DNA of 64,000 bases from Candidatus Methylomicrobium oryzae (GTDB lineage: Bacteria > Pseudomonadota > Gammaproteobacteria > Methylococcales > Methylomonadaceae), in assembly GCF_016745425.1 (NCBI RefSeq), contig NZ_JAERVK010000004.1:245721-309720 (forward strand), given 5' to 3'. Both the position numbers and the translations under genes were made by a program. The notes beneath the pieces are model-generated. The model saw only the letters and a program-made list of their open reading frames with translations, ran no database searches and was not told the origin of the DNA. Shown in pieces: positions 42,394 to 52,793 of this stretch. Within the stretch, counting starts at the first letter, position 1; every line of letters begins with the position of its first letter.

Positions 42394-42831
42394 ATGAAGG
42401 CAATGCCGTCGAAAAGCCGGACAGCCCTGAAAGGGCTGATCGAGATCAATTTCTATGTGTCCGTAGCCGTACTGATTGCGGGCTGCGTCCTGTCGATTTC
42501 GGAAGACGCTTCGCTTTTCGAGTTCAATGTCGACCTCTACGGCCCCTTGGCGAACAACCTGCGGATGATCTTGGTTTATCTGGCGCTTACCGAAGTTTTT
42601 CTCTGCATCGGGTGTTTTTTATTGGGAAAAACCCAGTTCTTCATCCTGATCGGCCTGTCCCTGGTGCTGATGATCGGTTCCCTGGAAGTTTACGGCATGA
42701 TCAACGGCATCGAAGTGGATCCCGATTTGTCGACTTTTTTCGCGTACACCGGCTTGTCGCACATCGCTTTCGGACTGTCGGCGTATTTTTCGAACGAGAA
42801 AAATATAAATGCCAAAGCAAAGCCTTACTGA
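42394..42831 (+). CDS. Four-helix membrane protein, function unknown
   Basis: The 145-residue protein has about four hydrophobic segments (roughly residues 17-36, 52-73, 78-98 and 110-132), so it is integral to the inner membrane. I do not recognise the family. A longer frame from a GTG at 42325 would run through a terminator hairpin, so I prefer the ATG at 42394; a second ATG lies 9 nt further on. The Shine-Dalgarno site is poor. The lipocalin gene follows on the same strand after 60 nt. Confidence 0.65.
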   Translation: MKAMPSKSRTALKGLIEINFYVSVAVLIAGCVLSISEDASLFEFNVDLYGPLANNLRMILVYLALTEVFLCIGCFLLGKTQFFILIGLSLVLMIGSLEVYGMINGIEVDPDLSTFFAYTGLSHIAFGLSAYFSNEKNINAKAKPY

Positions 42832-42891
42832 TTTTCACGCCTGCCCGGCAGTTTTTCCTCTTTGTATATAATTAGCCCGGATCGATTCAAG

Positions 42892-43404
42892 ATGAACATT
42901 TTCTGGCTTCTGGCATTTTTACTCACGAGTTGTACAGGTTTACCGAAGGGCCTTACACCGGTCGAAGCGTTCGATATAAACCGCTATCTCGGCACATGGT
43001 ACGAAATCGCCCGGCTGGACCAGCGTTTCGAAAAAGGCCTGGACAATATTTCGGCCAATTATACGCTCGCGCCTGACGGTGGCGTCGAAGTGCTGAACCG
43101 GGGCAGGAATCCGGAAACCGGCGAATGGAAACAAGCCGAAGGCAAGGCTTATTTTATCGATCAGCCGACCGTAGGCAGGCTCAAGGTGTCCTTTTTCAGG
43201 CCTTTCTACGGCAGCTATAACATCATCGCGCTGGACCGGGAAAACTATCGGTATTCGATGGTGACGGGACAGAACCGTTCTTATCTCTGGATCCTGTCCA
43301 GAACCAAGACGATGCCGAGGGAAACGCGCGACGCCTTGATCGATAAAGCCAGGAGAATGGGCTTCGCGACCGATAAGCTGGTCATGGTAAAGCATGACCG
43401 CTGA
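42892..43404 (+). CDS. blc: Bacterial lipocalin (Blc-like outer-membrane lipoprotein)
   Basis: The 170-residue protein begins with a lipoprotein signal (lipobox LTSC) and continues as a lipocalin. The signature NRYLGTWYEIARLDQRFEKG is present, followed by SANYTLAPDGGVEVLNRG, then the GKAYF and LKVSFFRPFYGSYNIIALD strands. Blc proteins sit on the inner face of the outer membrane and bind lysophospholipids or fatty acids. I took the ATG at 42892, because an extension to 42862 would precede the signal. It is the last gene before a repeat region. Confidence 0.92.
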   Translation: MNIFWLLAFLLTSCTGLPKGLTPVEAFDINRYLGTWYEIARLDQRFEKGLDNISANYTLAPDGGVEVLNRGRNPETGEWKQAEGKAYFIDQPTVGRLKVSFFRPFYGSYNIIALDRENYRYSMVTGQNRSYLWILSRTKTMPRETRDALIDKARRMGFATDKLVMVKHDR

Positions 43405-43486
43405 CTCGCTGATAGACCGGCAGCGGCTCCTGGGTTTTTACCGGTGAAGTTCTTTGTTACCCTCATCAGAAATGAGTGATCGTATT

Positions 43487-43685
43487 AGGATTTCGCCAAA
43501 AATAACTTCCCCCTTTGAAAAAAAGGGACTTCGTCAACAACACCTCCCCCTTTGAAAAAGGGGGATCGAGGGGGATTTATTTGATCAATATCCCCCGCCC
43601 CCTCGGCAATATAGCTCCTGCATTGCCTACCTCCTGCTTCCCTGCAGTCGTCGGCAATCGCTCCTGCATTGCCCTACCTCCTGCA
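43487..43685. repeat. Dispersed composite repeat, copy B
   Basis: It opens AGGATTTCGCCAAAAATAAC and carries the CCCCCTTTGAAAAAGGGGG palindrome, partly doubled. The word CGGCAATATAGCTCCTGC follows, then CATTGCCTACCTCCTGC and a related second round. The right end typical of copies A and C is missing, so it is truncated. The gap 43405-43740 holds this element and no gene. Confidence 0.75.
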
Positions 43686-43740
43686 TGAACGCTATGGATG
43701 GCGTGAATGCCAAGCTTAATCTCACCCTCATCCCTCAAGC

Positions 43741-44340
43741 TTATCGGGTTATCTTGAAAACTCCCCCATAGCTGTACGTCCTGCCCCATAGGGGGTGTAC
43801 GATCTCAAACCGCAGCAGGAACGAGTCGTCCGACAAGGCCTCTTCGCTGATCACCGCCCGTCCAAGCAACAGGCTGTCCGGAATAGGCAGCGTGATCGGC
43901 CCGAGTTTCAGCAAATGCCCGTTGCTGCGGTAAACGAGCCGGCCTTCTTCAACGTGAACCTTTAGGCGAATTCCGAAGCCCATGCCGACATATTCGACCA
44001 ATTCATGCGCCCGTCGGCTGACCATCCGCGAAGGAAACACGCAACTCCGCCCGTCGTCCGCCTGAACATGACGATGCCAGCGCAGCACGGAGCTATCTTC
44101 ACCCCGCCATTTCTTGACCTCCACGGTCATCGGTCCGCCTTTCAGATCGACCAGCGCTTTGCCCAATCGCAGCAGCTTCAGCGCCGGCCTTAACCAATCC
44201 GGATAATCGATAGTCATGCTGCCGGTCACGAGCGTGCTTTCCTCCGGATCGGAAATAGCGTAATGGCTCCGAATCGCCAACGGCAGAGTCTCCCATTCTT
44301 CAGCCAGCACCCTTTGCATTAAAGCCCTATTTGAAGACAT
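43741..44340 (-). CDS. DUF4166 domain protein
   Basis: The 199-residue protein matches the DUF4166 family. Family words are LPLAIRSHYA, VTGSMTIDYPDWLRP, and RSNGHLLKLGPITLPIPD. No signal peptide or membrane helix is evident, so it is probably cytoplasmic or peripheral. The function of DUF4166 is unknown, and it often occurs fused to or beside SDR-type proteins. Here it is the third gene of a unit with an SDR-DoxX protein and a DUF2269 protein, and its start is 1 nt after the DUF2269 stop. Confidence 0.8.
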   Translation of the reverse strand: MSSNRALMQRVLAEEWETLPLAIRSHYAISDPEESTLVTGSMTIDYPDWLRPALKLLRLGKALVDLKGGPMTVEVKKWRGEDSSVLRWHRHVQADDGRSCVFPSRMVSRRAHELVEYVGMGFGIRLKVHVEEGRLVYRSNGHLLKLGPITLPIPDSLLLGRAVISEEALSDDSFLLRFEIVHPLWGRTYSYGGVFKITR

Positions 44341-44341
44341 A

Positions 44342-44815
44342 TTATCCCCACAGGGCCGGTTTAAGGACCATCAGCATCACGATCAAAATCATCGCGGCAA
44401 ACGCCGGCACGCCCAGCCAGAACCAGATGCGCGCGCAGCGGAAATATTCCCCGGTCAGTCCGGTATTTTGCTCCACCGCCCGCCTGGACAGCTCGCGCAT
44501 CCGGATTTGCAGAAAGACGACCGGCAGCCAGCAGGCGCCGGCCAGCAGATACAGCATGACCGAAACCAGCAGCCAGGGCGTAGTGAGCGAGAAAGGCAAC
44601 TGCTGCAACAGGTAATAGCCGGTAATCGGCTGGATCAGCACCGTCGGCGTGGTGAACCACCAGTCGGCAAGCACCACATGCCTATTGGTCGTATAGATCG
44701 CCCGCACATCGCCGTGCAAATCGGCCATGAACTTGTAGAAGGCGCTGCCGAGGCCGGTGCCGAACAGCAACACCAGACTGAAAATATGCAAACTTTTTAG
44801 AGTCAGGTAGCTCAC
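44342..44815 (-). CDS. DUF2269 integral membrane protein
   Basis: The 157-residue protein has four hydrophobic segments with conserved polar residues near them (LHIFSLVLLFGTGLGSAFY, then WWFTTPTVLIQPITGYYLL). The pattern of His and Trp residues in such DUF2269 proteins suggests a haem or quinone site, but that is inference. It overlaps the SDR-DoxX gene by 4 nt (ATGA) and is followed after 1 nt by the DUF4166 gene, so all three are one transcript. Confidence 0.85.
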   Translation of the reverse strand: MSYLTLKSLHIFSLVLLFGTGLGSAFYKFMADLHGDVRAIYTTNRHVVLADWWFTTPTVLIQPITGYYLLQQLPFSLTTPWLLVSVMLYLLAGACWLPVVFLQIRMRELSRRAVEQNTGLTGEYFRCARIWFWLGVPAFAAMILIVMLMVLKPALWG

Positions 44816-46098
44816 GGTTTTTCCTCTTCAAGAATTAACATGATCAGAGTCGCCGCCAAGAGCGGCAGATTTTTGGTTAACGGTCCGAAAGGATGCAGCC
44901 AGAACTCCGGCAGAAAAACGCTGATCACCGCCATGTAAATCAGCATGATCGCGACTTGCGCCGCCACTACCGGCCGCAGCCGCCAACGCATCAGTAATGC
45001 CAGGCCCATGGCGAAATCGGCCAGCGACGCTCCGTAGAGAACGAACGGGGCCAAGCCGCCTTCGATCCCGACGCGGCTCAGCATCCGGTAACTTTCGTCG
45101 ACCGGATAGACAAAGGCGGATATCCAGCCGGTCCAAAGCCAGACCAGCGCGATGCTCAGCGTCAATAAAGGACGCAAAAAATACAGCCGCGCATGCCAGC
45201 GTTCGGCCTGCGAAACGGGCGTCGCCCGCAGAAACCGTTCCAGCCCGGCTGGACGGCGGCCGATAAGCGCCGCAAACGGATCGGGATCGGCAGTATTGCC
45301 GCGCTGCAGCATCGCCAGGCTTTGCCGGTTCAGGATCGGCTCATCCAAAACCGACGCCAACGGCAACAGCCTGTCGACCCAAACGCCGGACACCGGAATT
45401 GTGTTCAAACGCCTGCCCAAATGATCGGCCAACAGCCCCAGCAGCGCCGCAAAAGGGATCGGCTGCGGCCCTACCGCATCAATGATCCGGCGCGGCGGGG
45501 TTTCGGGTTTCAGCGCCAGCATCACTGCCTGCGATATATCGTCAACATCGACGGGCTGCAGGCTCTGTTCGCCTCCGCCCGGCAGCGGCGTGACCGGTAA
45601 AGCCGCCATCGCCGCCAGCAATCCCATGCTTTTGGCCCCCTTCCCGAACACGATCGACGGCTTGAAGATGAACCAATCCAGATCGAGCGACTGCAGATGG
45701 GCATCCGCTTTCGCCTTGCTGGTGAAATAGAGGGTTTCCGCATCGAGCGCCGCACCTAGAGCGGAAATCTGCACGACTTTTTTGACGCCTCTTTGCACAC
45801 AAGCGCTAAACAAGGCAGCGGGAGCCAGATAATGCACGGCTTCGAAACTCGCGCCGGAAGACTCTTTGATCAATCCGGCCGCATTGACCACCGCATCGAT
45901 ATCCTGCAAATACGGCAGCCAATCGCCGCTACGGGTCGCGCCCGCAAAATCCAGCGCGATAGCCCGCACCTCCGGAAACTGCCGAAGCAGCCTTTCGGGG
46001 CGTCGGCACACCACGGTCACGCGATGATTTTCAGCCAACAAAACACGCAGCAGATGACCGCCGATAAAGCCCGCCGCACCGGTCAGCAGAATATTCAT
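44812..46098 (-). CDS. SDR-type NAD(P)-binding protein with C-terminal DoxX-like membrane domain
   Basis: The 428-residue fusion has an extended-SDR Rossmann domain (about residues 1-285). It shows LLTGAAGFIGGHLL at the N-terminus, VVNAAGLIKESSG, and YFTSK, which fits the catalytic YxxxK. Residues about 305-425 form a four-helix DoxX-like membrane domain (LVWLWTGWISAFVYPVDESY, then LADFAMGLALLMRW). The NDUFA9-like SDR half may bind NAD(P)H at the inner membrane. The substrate is unknown. It is the first gene of the operon with DUF2269 and DUF4166. A GbsR-type regulator lies 72 nt upstream on the same strand. Confidence 0.85.
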   Translation of the reverse strand: MNILLTGAAGFIGGHLLRVLLAENHRVTVVCRRPERLLRQFPEVRAIALDFAGATRSGDWLPYLQDIDAVVNAAGLIKESSGASFEAVHYLAPAALFSACVQRGVKKVVQISALGAALDAETLYFTSKAKADAHLQSLDLDWFIFKPSIVFGKGAKSMGLLAAMAALPVTPLPGGGEQSLQPVDVDDISQAVMLALKPETPPRRIIDAVGPQPIPFAALLGLLADHLGRRLNTIPVSGVWVDRLLPLASVLDEPILNRQSLAMLQRGNTADPDPFAALIGRRPAGLERFLRATPVSQAERWHARLYFLRPLLTLSIALVWLWTGWISAFVYPVDESYRMLSRVGIEGGLAPFVLYGASLADFAMGLALLMRWRLRPVVAAQVAIMLIYMAVISVFLPEFWLHPFGPLTKNLPLLAATLIMLILEEEKP

Positions 46099-46115
46099 AT
46101 TTTTATTTACCGTAA

Positions 46116-46133
46116 TTTCTGAAATTAGAGAAA
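46116..46133. promoter_or_regulatory. Candidate GbsR operator before the SDR-DoxX operon
   Basis: TTTCTGAAATTAGAGAAA has imperfect dyad symmetry. Its last 15 bases (CTGAAATTAGAGAAA) match CAGAATTTAGAGAAA upstream of the regulator gene at 13 of 15 positions. It lies 18-35 nt before the operon start, so a bound repressor would block the promoter. Confidence 0.5.
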
Positions 46134-46170
46134 TAAATTACCCAAATACAGTCCCGAGAATGACCGCGCC

Positions 46171-46710
46171 TTATGATTTTTTGGAAAACGACAGCAATTT
46201 GACCACCGAATCCCCCAGCCTGACCAGCTGCATCAACGTGCTATTGGGCAGTTTTCTCAACTGGTCGTACCAGTGCGTCATCACCTCCAGAAAATCCAGC
46301 ATGTCGGCAATGCGTTTTTTGACTTCCGGGTCGGTTTCGGTATCCGCATCGGCTTCGATGCTCAGGTCGCGCAGCAGCGAAAGGGTGGGATCGACCTCGC
46401 GTTTCCTGCGTCCCTCGACCACGATATTGAACATCTCCTGCACGTCCTTGATCGCCTCGAAATAATCGCGCCGATCGCCGACCTCCAGATGCGTGACCTT
46501 GATCAGCCCGATGCTCTGCAGTTCTTTCAGGCTGGTGGACACATTCGAGCGCGCCAGCACCAGCGTATCGGCGATTTCTTCGGCATTTAGCGGCTTAGGC
46601 GACAAATACAGCAATGCATGGATCTGGGCCACGGAGCGGTTAACGCCCCAACGCGCGCCCATTTCTCCCCAGTGCAAAATAAAACGTTCCATTGCATTCG
46701 TAAGCCGCAT
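46171..46710 (-). CDS. GbsR/MarR-family transcriptional regulator
   Basis: The 179-residue protein has a winged helix-turn-helix (about residues 25-85): WGVNRSVAQIHALLYLSPKP, then LNAEEIADTLVLARSNVSTS. A helical C-terminal half follows. This fits the GbsR branch of the MarR superfamily. I chose the ATG at 46710 because a longer frame to 46767 would cover a palindrome (TTCTGTTTTGACAGAA) that looks like an operator. It is transcribed toward the SDR-DoxX operon, which probably is its main target. The signal sensed is unknown. Confidence 0.85.
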   Translation of the reverse strand: MRLTNAMERFILHWGEMGARWGVNRSVAQIHALLYLSPKPLNAEEIADTLVLARSNVSTSLKELQSIGLIKVTHLEVGDRRDYFEAIKDVQEMFNIVVEGRRKREVDPTLSLLRDLSIEADADTETDPEVKKRIADMLDFLEVMTHWYDQLRKLPNSTLMQLVRLGDSVVKLLSFSKKS

Positions 46711-46723
46711 TGAAGTTCTCTTA

Positions 46724-46750
46724 TTTCTGTTTTGACAGAATTTAGAGAAA
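46724..46750. promoter_or_regulatory. Palindromic candidate autoregulatory operator of the GbsR gene
   Basis: TTCTGTTTTGACAGAA (perfect 6-bp arms, 4-nt spacer) is directly followed by TTTAGAGAAA. The combined element shares CAGAATTTAGAGAAA with the site before the SDR operon. It begins 14 nt upstream of the regulator's ATG. Confidence 0.5.
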
Positions 46751-46913
46751 ACCATAGTCATTGTCAAACTATTTTTTTACCGGGATCATTGCATCGTTAC
46801 GGCAAGACTCGTAAGGTATAGCCCCCCAACCCGGAACCCAGCCGGGATCATCGCGGAACGGGCGCAACCCCTGCCGTTTACCGTTATATTTTTTACAGTT
46901 TGAAGGAATGACT

Positions 46914-47471
46914 ATGAAAATGTGTTTTCGCCGGAGTTTCATCGTGTTCGCCTTGCTCGCGCTGCTGGGCTGCGCCAAAAGACTGGACGACGCCTCGTCA
47001 GGCATTAGCATCGGGGAGACCCATTACGCACAGGTATCGTTTCAGTATGAAAAAGGCCGGCATTTGACGACCAATTACCGGCGCGGCATTCTGGTCCCCG
47101 TGAATACGCCCGTCCGGCTGGAAGACATCGCTTCGGACGAGATTTTCGTGGAGATACTCCCGTCGCATGCCAAACTGCGCGTGGTCAACGTGAAAAAACA
47201 CACCGGCGACAGCACGGCCCGCGCGTTCGCCAAGCTGTTCGGCAAAAATAAGCTGGACTTGTCGCACTTTTCGAAGCTGGAACAGGAAAACATTCCGGCC
47301 GGAAAAGCCGCGAAATCGATGAGCAAGAAAGCGGTGATTGCGGCAATCGGCTATCCGCCGATTACCGAAACGCCGAATTTAAGCATGAATCAATGGACTT
47401 ACTGGAGTTCGCGGTTCAACCGGTTTATCGTCCATTTCGAAAATGACCGGGTGGCGCGAATTCAGGATTAA
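46914..47471 (+). CDS. Lipoprotein of unknown function
   Basis: The ATG at 46914 lies 6 nt after AAGGA and gives a 185-residue lipoprotein. The signal FIVFALLALLGCAK contains the lipobox LLGC. The mature part has no motif I can name. The C-terminal words KKAVIAAIGYPPI, then QWTYWSSRFNRFIVHFENDRV recall the small SmpA/BamE-like fold, in which a KxxVxxxxGxP turn precedes W-x-Y strands; this is only a suggestion. It ends at a bidirectional terminator, facing the cupin gene. Confidence 0.75.
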   Translation: MKMCFRRSFIVFALLALLGCAKRLDDASSGISIGETHYAQVSFQYEKGRHLTTNYRRGILVPVNTPVRLEDIASDEIFVEILPSHAKLRVVNVKKHTGDSTARAFAKLFGKNKLDLSHFSKLEQENIPAGKAAKSMSKKAVIAAIGYPPITETPNLSMNQWTYWSSRFNRFIVHFENDRVARIQD

Positions 47472-47622
47472 CCCTAAATCGGATTAATCCCATACTTTTC
47501 GTTTCTAAACAACCGGAAACGGATTATTGTCCGGCATCGGGGTAGATTGCGAACCCGCGCCGTTTATGGAATTTGACAGCCCCTGTCGCGTTGCCGAGCG
47601 CTAACAGGATCATTTGAAAACG

Positions 47623-47650
47623 AAAAAAGGCATCCGAAGATGCCTTTTTT
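47623..47650. terminator. Bidirectional terminator between lipoprotein and cupin genes
   Basis: A 12-bp stem AAAAAAGGCATC / GATGCCTTTTTT with loop CGAA works on both strands, with a T run on each side. It separates two convergent genes. Confidence 0.85.
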
Positions 47651-47659
47651 CGTCCGCGC

Positions 47660-47935
47660 TTAATCGTAGCTGTAGTGCTTGCGTAAGGGCTTGACCACTT
47701 CCCACTGGCTGTTCAGGCCTGCCGGAAACACCACCAGGTCGCCCGGCAGGATCCGCACCGGCTCGCCGCCTTCCGGCGTGACCAGAATCTCGCCGTCCAG
47801 AATATACGCAGTTTCGGTCTCGTCGAAGTCGATCGGAAAGCGGGAGACTTCTTTTTCCCAGATTGCCCAATCGGCAACACCCAATTCTTGCAGGCGTTCT
47901 TCACTGGGGTTGTGTTCAATCGTGATTTGCGGCAT
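47660..47935 (-). CDS. Small cupin-domain protein
   Basis: The 91-residue protein is a single cupin barrel: AYILDGEILVTPEGGEPVRI, then LPGDLVVFPAGLNSQWEV. This is the EutQ/DUF861-like form, where the metal-binding His residues are only partly kept. Such small cupins are often of unknown role, acting in sugar or amine metabolism or sensing. No neighbour suggests a pathway. A dispersed repeat of the CCCCCTCTTTGAAAAAG type lies behind its start at 47975. Confidence 0.8.
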   Translation of the reverse strand: MPQITIEHNPSEERLQELGVADWAIWEKEVSRFPIDFDETETAYILDGEILVTPEGGEPVRILPGDLVVFPAGLNSQWEVVKPLRKHYSYD

Positions 47936-47974
47936 GTGAGTTCCGAGTATTTAGGTAAGGTTATTAAAAGGAGT

Positions 47975-48070
47975 ATCCCCCTCTTTGAAAAAGAGGGGTT
48001 AGGGGAGATTTATCAAAATATAAATCCCCCTCGATCCCCCTTTATTTATAAGGGGGAAGCGAAGAGTCGC
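47975..48070. repeat. Dispersed repeat, variant of the CCCCC-TTTGAAAAAG type (copy E)
   Basis: Two small palindromes, CCCCTCTTTGAAAAAGAGGGG and CCCCCTTTATTTATAAGGGGG in shortened form, are separated by about 30 nt. The words ATTTATCAAAATATAAATC between them can also pair. It resembles the left third of copies A-C but lacks their other parts. Confidence 0.55.
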
Positions 48071-48106
48071 AAAAAAATTTATCACAGCAGGTTTGCAGCA
48101 TTCTGA

Positions 48107-49117
48107 TCAATAATTCCGCTGCACCGAAAACTTCGCCAGTTGAATCAGGGCGTCTTTGTAGTCGGATTGGGGCAGCACATCCAGCGCCTCGATCGCTTTT
48201 TCGGCTTCTTCGTCGGCCCGCTTTTCGGTATATGCGATCGCCTGCGTGCGCTGTACGACCGCGTAGACTTCGTTGAACAGTTCGCGCTTGCCGTTCCTGA
48301 TCGCATCGATCACAATTTTCGCATCGCTTTCGCTGCCGTTCTGAATCGCATGGATCAACGGCAAGGTCGGCTTGCCTTCGGCCAGGTCGTCTCCCAAATT
48401 CTTGCCGAGTTCTTCCTGGTTAGCTTTGTAATCGAGCGCATCGTCGATCAACTGAAACGCAATGCCCAGATGCTGGCCGTATTTCGCGAGCCCTTCCTCG
48501 GTTTCCGGAGAAGCCCCCGAGATCACCGCCCCAAGCCGGGTCGCCGCACTAAACAGAATCGCGGTTTTGCGGGATATCACTTCGAGGTATTTGGTTTCGG
48601 TCGTCTCGGGATTGTTGCAGTTTAGCAGCTGTAACACCTCGCCTTCGGCGATCAGCGTAGTGGTTTTCGAGAGAATTTCCATCACCCGCATATTGCCGGT
48701 GCGCACCATCATCTCGAAAGCGCGTGAATAAAGGTAATCGCCGACCAGTACGCTGGCTGCATTGCCCCACACCGCATTGGCCGATTCCCGTCCGCGCCGA
48801 AGTTCGGATTCATCGACCACATCGTCGTGCAGCAAAGTGGCTGTATGAATGAATTCGATCACCGCGGCCAGGATCAGATGTTTGTCGGTCACCTCGCCGA
48901 GCGCCTTCGCCGCGAGCAGCAGCAGCATCGGCCTGAGCCGCTTGCCGCCGTTGCCGACGATATAGTGGCCCATCTGATTGATCAGCACGACATCCGAGCT
49001 CAACTCATTAATGATCAGTTGATCGACGGCTCTAGCTTCGGTTTTGGTCAGACCCTTGATCGATTCGAAATCGATCGGCGCCGTCGGACTCGGGGCGGTG
49101 TGTGTTTGCAATGCCAT
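48107..49117 (-). CDS. ispB: Octaprenyl diphosphate synthase IspB
   Basis: The 336-residue trans-prenyltransferase makes the long isoprenoid tail of ubiquinone. The first Asp-rich motif is LLHDDVVDESELRRG (Asp98, Asp99, Asp102) and the second is FQLIDDALDYKA. The GGKRLRPMLLLLAAKAL region binds the starter diphosphate. The length fits IspB. It is divergent from rplU, the usual gammaproteobacterial arrangement, with a 262-nt shared control region. Confidence 0.95.
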   Translation of the reverse strand: MALQTHTAPSPTAPIDFESIKGLTKTEARAVDQLIINELSSDVVLINQMGHYIVGNGGKRLRPMLLLLAAKALGEVTDKHLILAAVIEFIHTATLLHDDVVDESELRRGRESANAVWGNAASVLVGDYLYSRAFEMMVRTGNMRVMEILSKTTTLIAEGEVLQLLNCNNPETTETKYLEVISRKTAILFSAATRLGAVISGASPETEEGLAKYGQHLGIAFQLIDDALDYKANQEELGKNLGDDLAEGKPTLPLIHAIQNGSESDAKIVIDAIRNGKRELFNEVYAVVQRTQAIAYTEKRADEEAEKAIEALDVLPQSDYKDALIQLAKFSVQRNY

Positions 49118-49265
49118 GCTAATCAGTATGAAAATTGGGGGTTATTTTTGATCGTAAAGCTGCAAATCCGCTGCATTTTGACACTACGCTGTCCGAGATT
49201 TCCTAATGAACAGCAAACTCCCCATCGTATTGAATAAGGCCTATTGATGTCAATAGCTTTTTTAT

Positions 49266-49284
49266 GTTATCTTAAAAAGATAAC
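49266..49284. promoter_or_regulatory. Perfect palindrome in the ispB-rplU control region
   Basis: GTTATCTT and AAGATAAC form a perfect 8-bp dyad with a 3-nt A spacer. It lies 23 nt upstream of the rplU -35 box and 149 nt upstream of ispB. It may be an operator or the -10 area of an ispB promoter; I cannot decide. Confidence 0.35.
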
Positions 49285-49306
49285 TCACGGTCCGGCCAGA
49301 TTTTGG

Positions 49307-49334
49307 TTGACGCGCCGTTAAATGCGAATATAAT
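49307..49334 (+). promoter_or_regulatory. Sigma-70 type promoter for rplU-rpmA
   Basis: TTGACG at 49307-49312 and TATAAT at 49329-49334 are separated by 16 nt, near consensus. A start about 7 nt later would leave a leader of roughly 40 nt before the rplU ATG at 49380. Confidence 0.7.
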
Positions 49335-49379
49335 AGTCTGTTCACTTTTTACAGTAAATGCTTGACGGAGCTTACTCTG

Positions 49380-49691
49380 ATGTATGCGGTAATTCAAACG
49401 GGTGGTAAACAGTACCGGGTGGCCGAAGGTACGACCTTAAAAATAGAAAAATTGGAACTGGGTACTGGCGACAGCGTTGAATTCGACAAAGTCCTGCTGG
49501 TTCAGTCGGGCGACGCGGTTAAAGTCGGCGCGCCTTTCATCGAAGGCGGCAAAGTCTCTGCGGAAGTTCTCTCGCAAGGCCGCCACAAAAAAGTCAAGAT
49601 CATTAAATTCAGACGGCGTAAGCACCATATGAAGCAAATGGGCCATCGCCAATATTACACGGAAGTCCGGATCACCGGCATTTCCGCATAA
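49380..49691 (+). CDS. rplU: 50S ribosomal protein L21
   Basis: The 103-residue L21 starts [17 protein letters not shown] and ends with the basic [21 protein letters not shown] segment that contacts 23S rRNA. The ATG at 49380 is the standard start; an in-frame TTG upstream is not needed. It is followed after 18 nt by rpmA. The good promoter upstream fits a highly expressed gene. Confidence 0.97.
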   Translation: MYAVIQTGGKQYRVAEGTTLKIEKLELGTGDSVEFDKVLLVQSGDAVKVGAPFIEGGKVSAEVLSQGRHKKVKIIKFRRRKHHMKQMGHRQYYTEVRITGISA

Positions 49692-49709
49692 TTCTCAAAG
49701 AGGTGCATT

Positions 49710-49967
49710 GTGGCTCATAAAAAAGCGGGTGGTAGTACTCGGAACGGTCGCGACTCAAACGCGAAAAGATTAGGCGTGAAACGCTTCGGCGGCGAAGCCG
49801 TCAAAGCCGGCAATATCATCGTTCGTCAACGCGGCACGCATTTCCATGCCGGCGACAACGTGGGTATCGGCAAGGATCACACCCTGTTTGCAACGGCAGA
49901 CGGCAAAGTCGTATTTCAGGTTAAGGGCGACAAAGGCCGCAAATTCGTCAGCATCGTTGCTGCCTAA
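49710..49967 (+). CDS. rpmA: 50S ribosomal protein L27
   Basis: The 85-residue L27 begins at a GTG codon (49710) with AGAGGTG just upstream, and reads [16 protein letters not shown]-like in the usual family form. The N-terminal tail reaches the peptidyl-transferase centre of the ribosome. GTG is supported because the family always starts at this residue. It lies 18 nt after rplU and is followed by a terminator. Confidence 0.97.
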   Translation: MAHKKAGGSTRNGRDSNAKRLGVKRFGGEAVKAGNIIVRQRGTHFHAGDNVGIGKDHTLFATADGKVVFQVKGDKGRKFVSIVAA

Positions 49968-50042
49968 GCCAAAACCGAAATCCAGGGCAACTCCGTAAGT
50001 TATGCTTCGGGATTTGCGCTTAGCAGCCCGAAACTCCCCAAA

Positions 50043-50074
50043 AAAGCTCCGCCAATTCATCGCGGGGCTTTTTT
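50043..50074 (+). terminator. Terminator after rplU-rpmA
   Basis: A 9-bp stem AAGCTCCGC / GCGGGGCTT (one G-T pair) with a 9-nt loop is followed by a run of seven T. It ends the ribosomal-protein transcript, so obgE 41 nt later may rely on read-through or its own promoter. Confidence 0.75.
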
Positions 50075-50111
50075 TGTTTTGAACGATTGCAAACCTGCAC
50101 AGCATAATTGA

Positions 50112-52260
<2,149 letters not shown>

Positions 52261-52353
52261 AACAGTCCCGGAGCCCCCCCCCCGGCAGGCGAATGCGCTT
52301 CGCTTATCCCGCCCGCTACATGCCCATACAGACAGCCGCAACCCTCCGGAAAC

Positions 52354-52388
52354 AAAAAAGGCCGAAACTCGAAGAGTTCGGCCCTTTT
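52354..52388. terminator. Bidirectional terminator between proB and rpsT
   Basis: GGCCGAAACTC / GAGTTCGGCC forms a stem with one bulged A and loop GAA, flanked by an A run and a CCTTTT run. It can stop both convergent transcripts. Confidence 0.75.
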
Positions 52389-52425
52389 GGAAGCTGTCGC
52401 CTTGCTACTTTATCTGCGTAAGGAA

Positions 52426-52689
52426 TTACGCGAGCGCTCTGACTTTTGCGTTCAATCTGCTTTTGCTGCGAGCGGCCTTGTTTTTATGGATCAGACCTTT
52501 GTTCACAGCAGAATCGATGACAGGCACCGCAGTATTGTAAGCGGCTTGCGCTTTTTCCTTGTCGCCCGCGTTAATGGCGGCAATCACTTTTTTGATGAAA
52601 GTACGCAAGTTGCTGCGTTGTCCTGCGTTGCGAACACGGCTTTTTTCCGCTTGCTTCGCGCGCTTTTTAGCTTGTGCTGTATTAGCCAT
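52426..52689 (-). CDS. rpsT: 30S ribosomal protein S20
   Basis: The 87-residue basic, helical S20 starts [18 protein letters not shown] and binds 16S rRNA. Family words [20 protein letters not shown] and [16 protein letters not shown] follow. It is divergent from the murJ remnant with 104 nt between starts. The rpsT and murJ pairing is common in Gammaproteobacteria. Confidence 0.97.
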   Translation of the reverse strand: MANTAQAKKRAKQAEKSRVRNAGQRSNLRTFIKKVIAAINAGDKEKAQAAYNTAVPVIDSAVNKGLIHKNKAARSKSRLNAKVRALA

Positions 52690-52793
52690 AGTGTCTCGAC
52701 TCGTGCAAAAGTATCAAGGTAAGTTAAAAGACTGGCCATTATGCTGATAAATGTTATGATTGTCAAGAATTTAACTTCTTTTTCGAATCGTTC

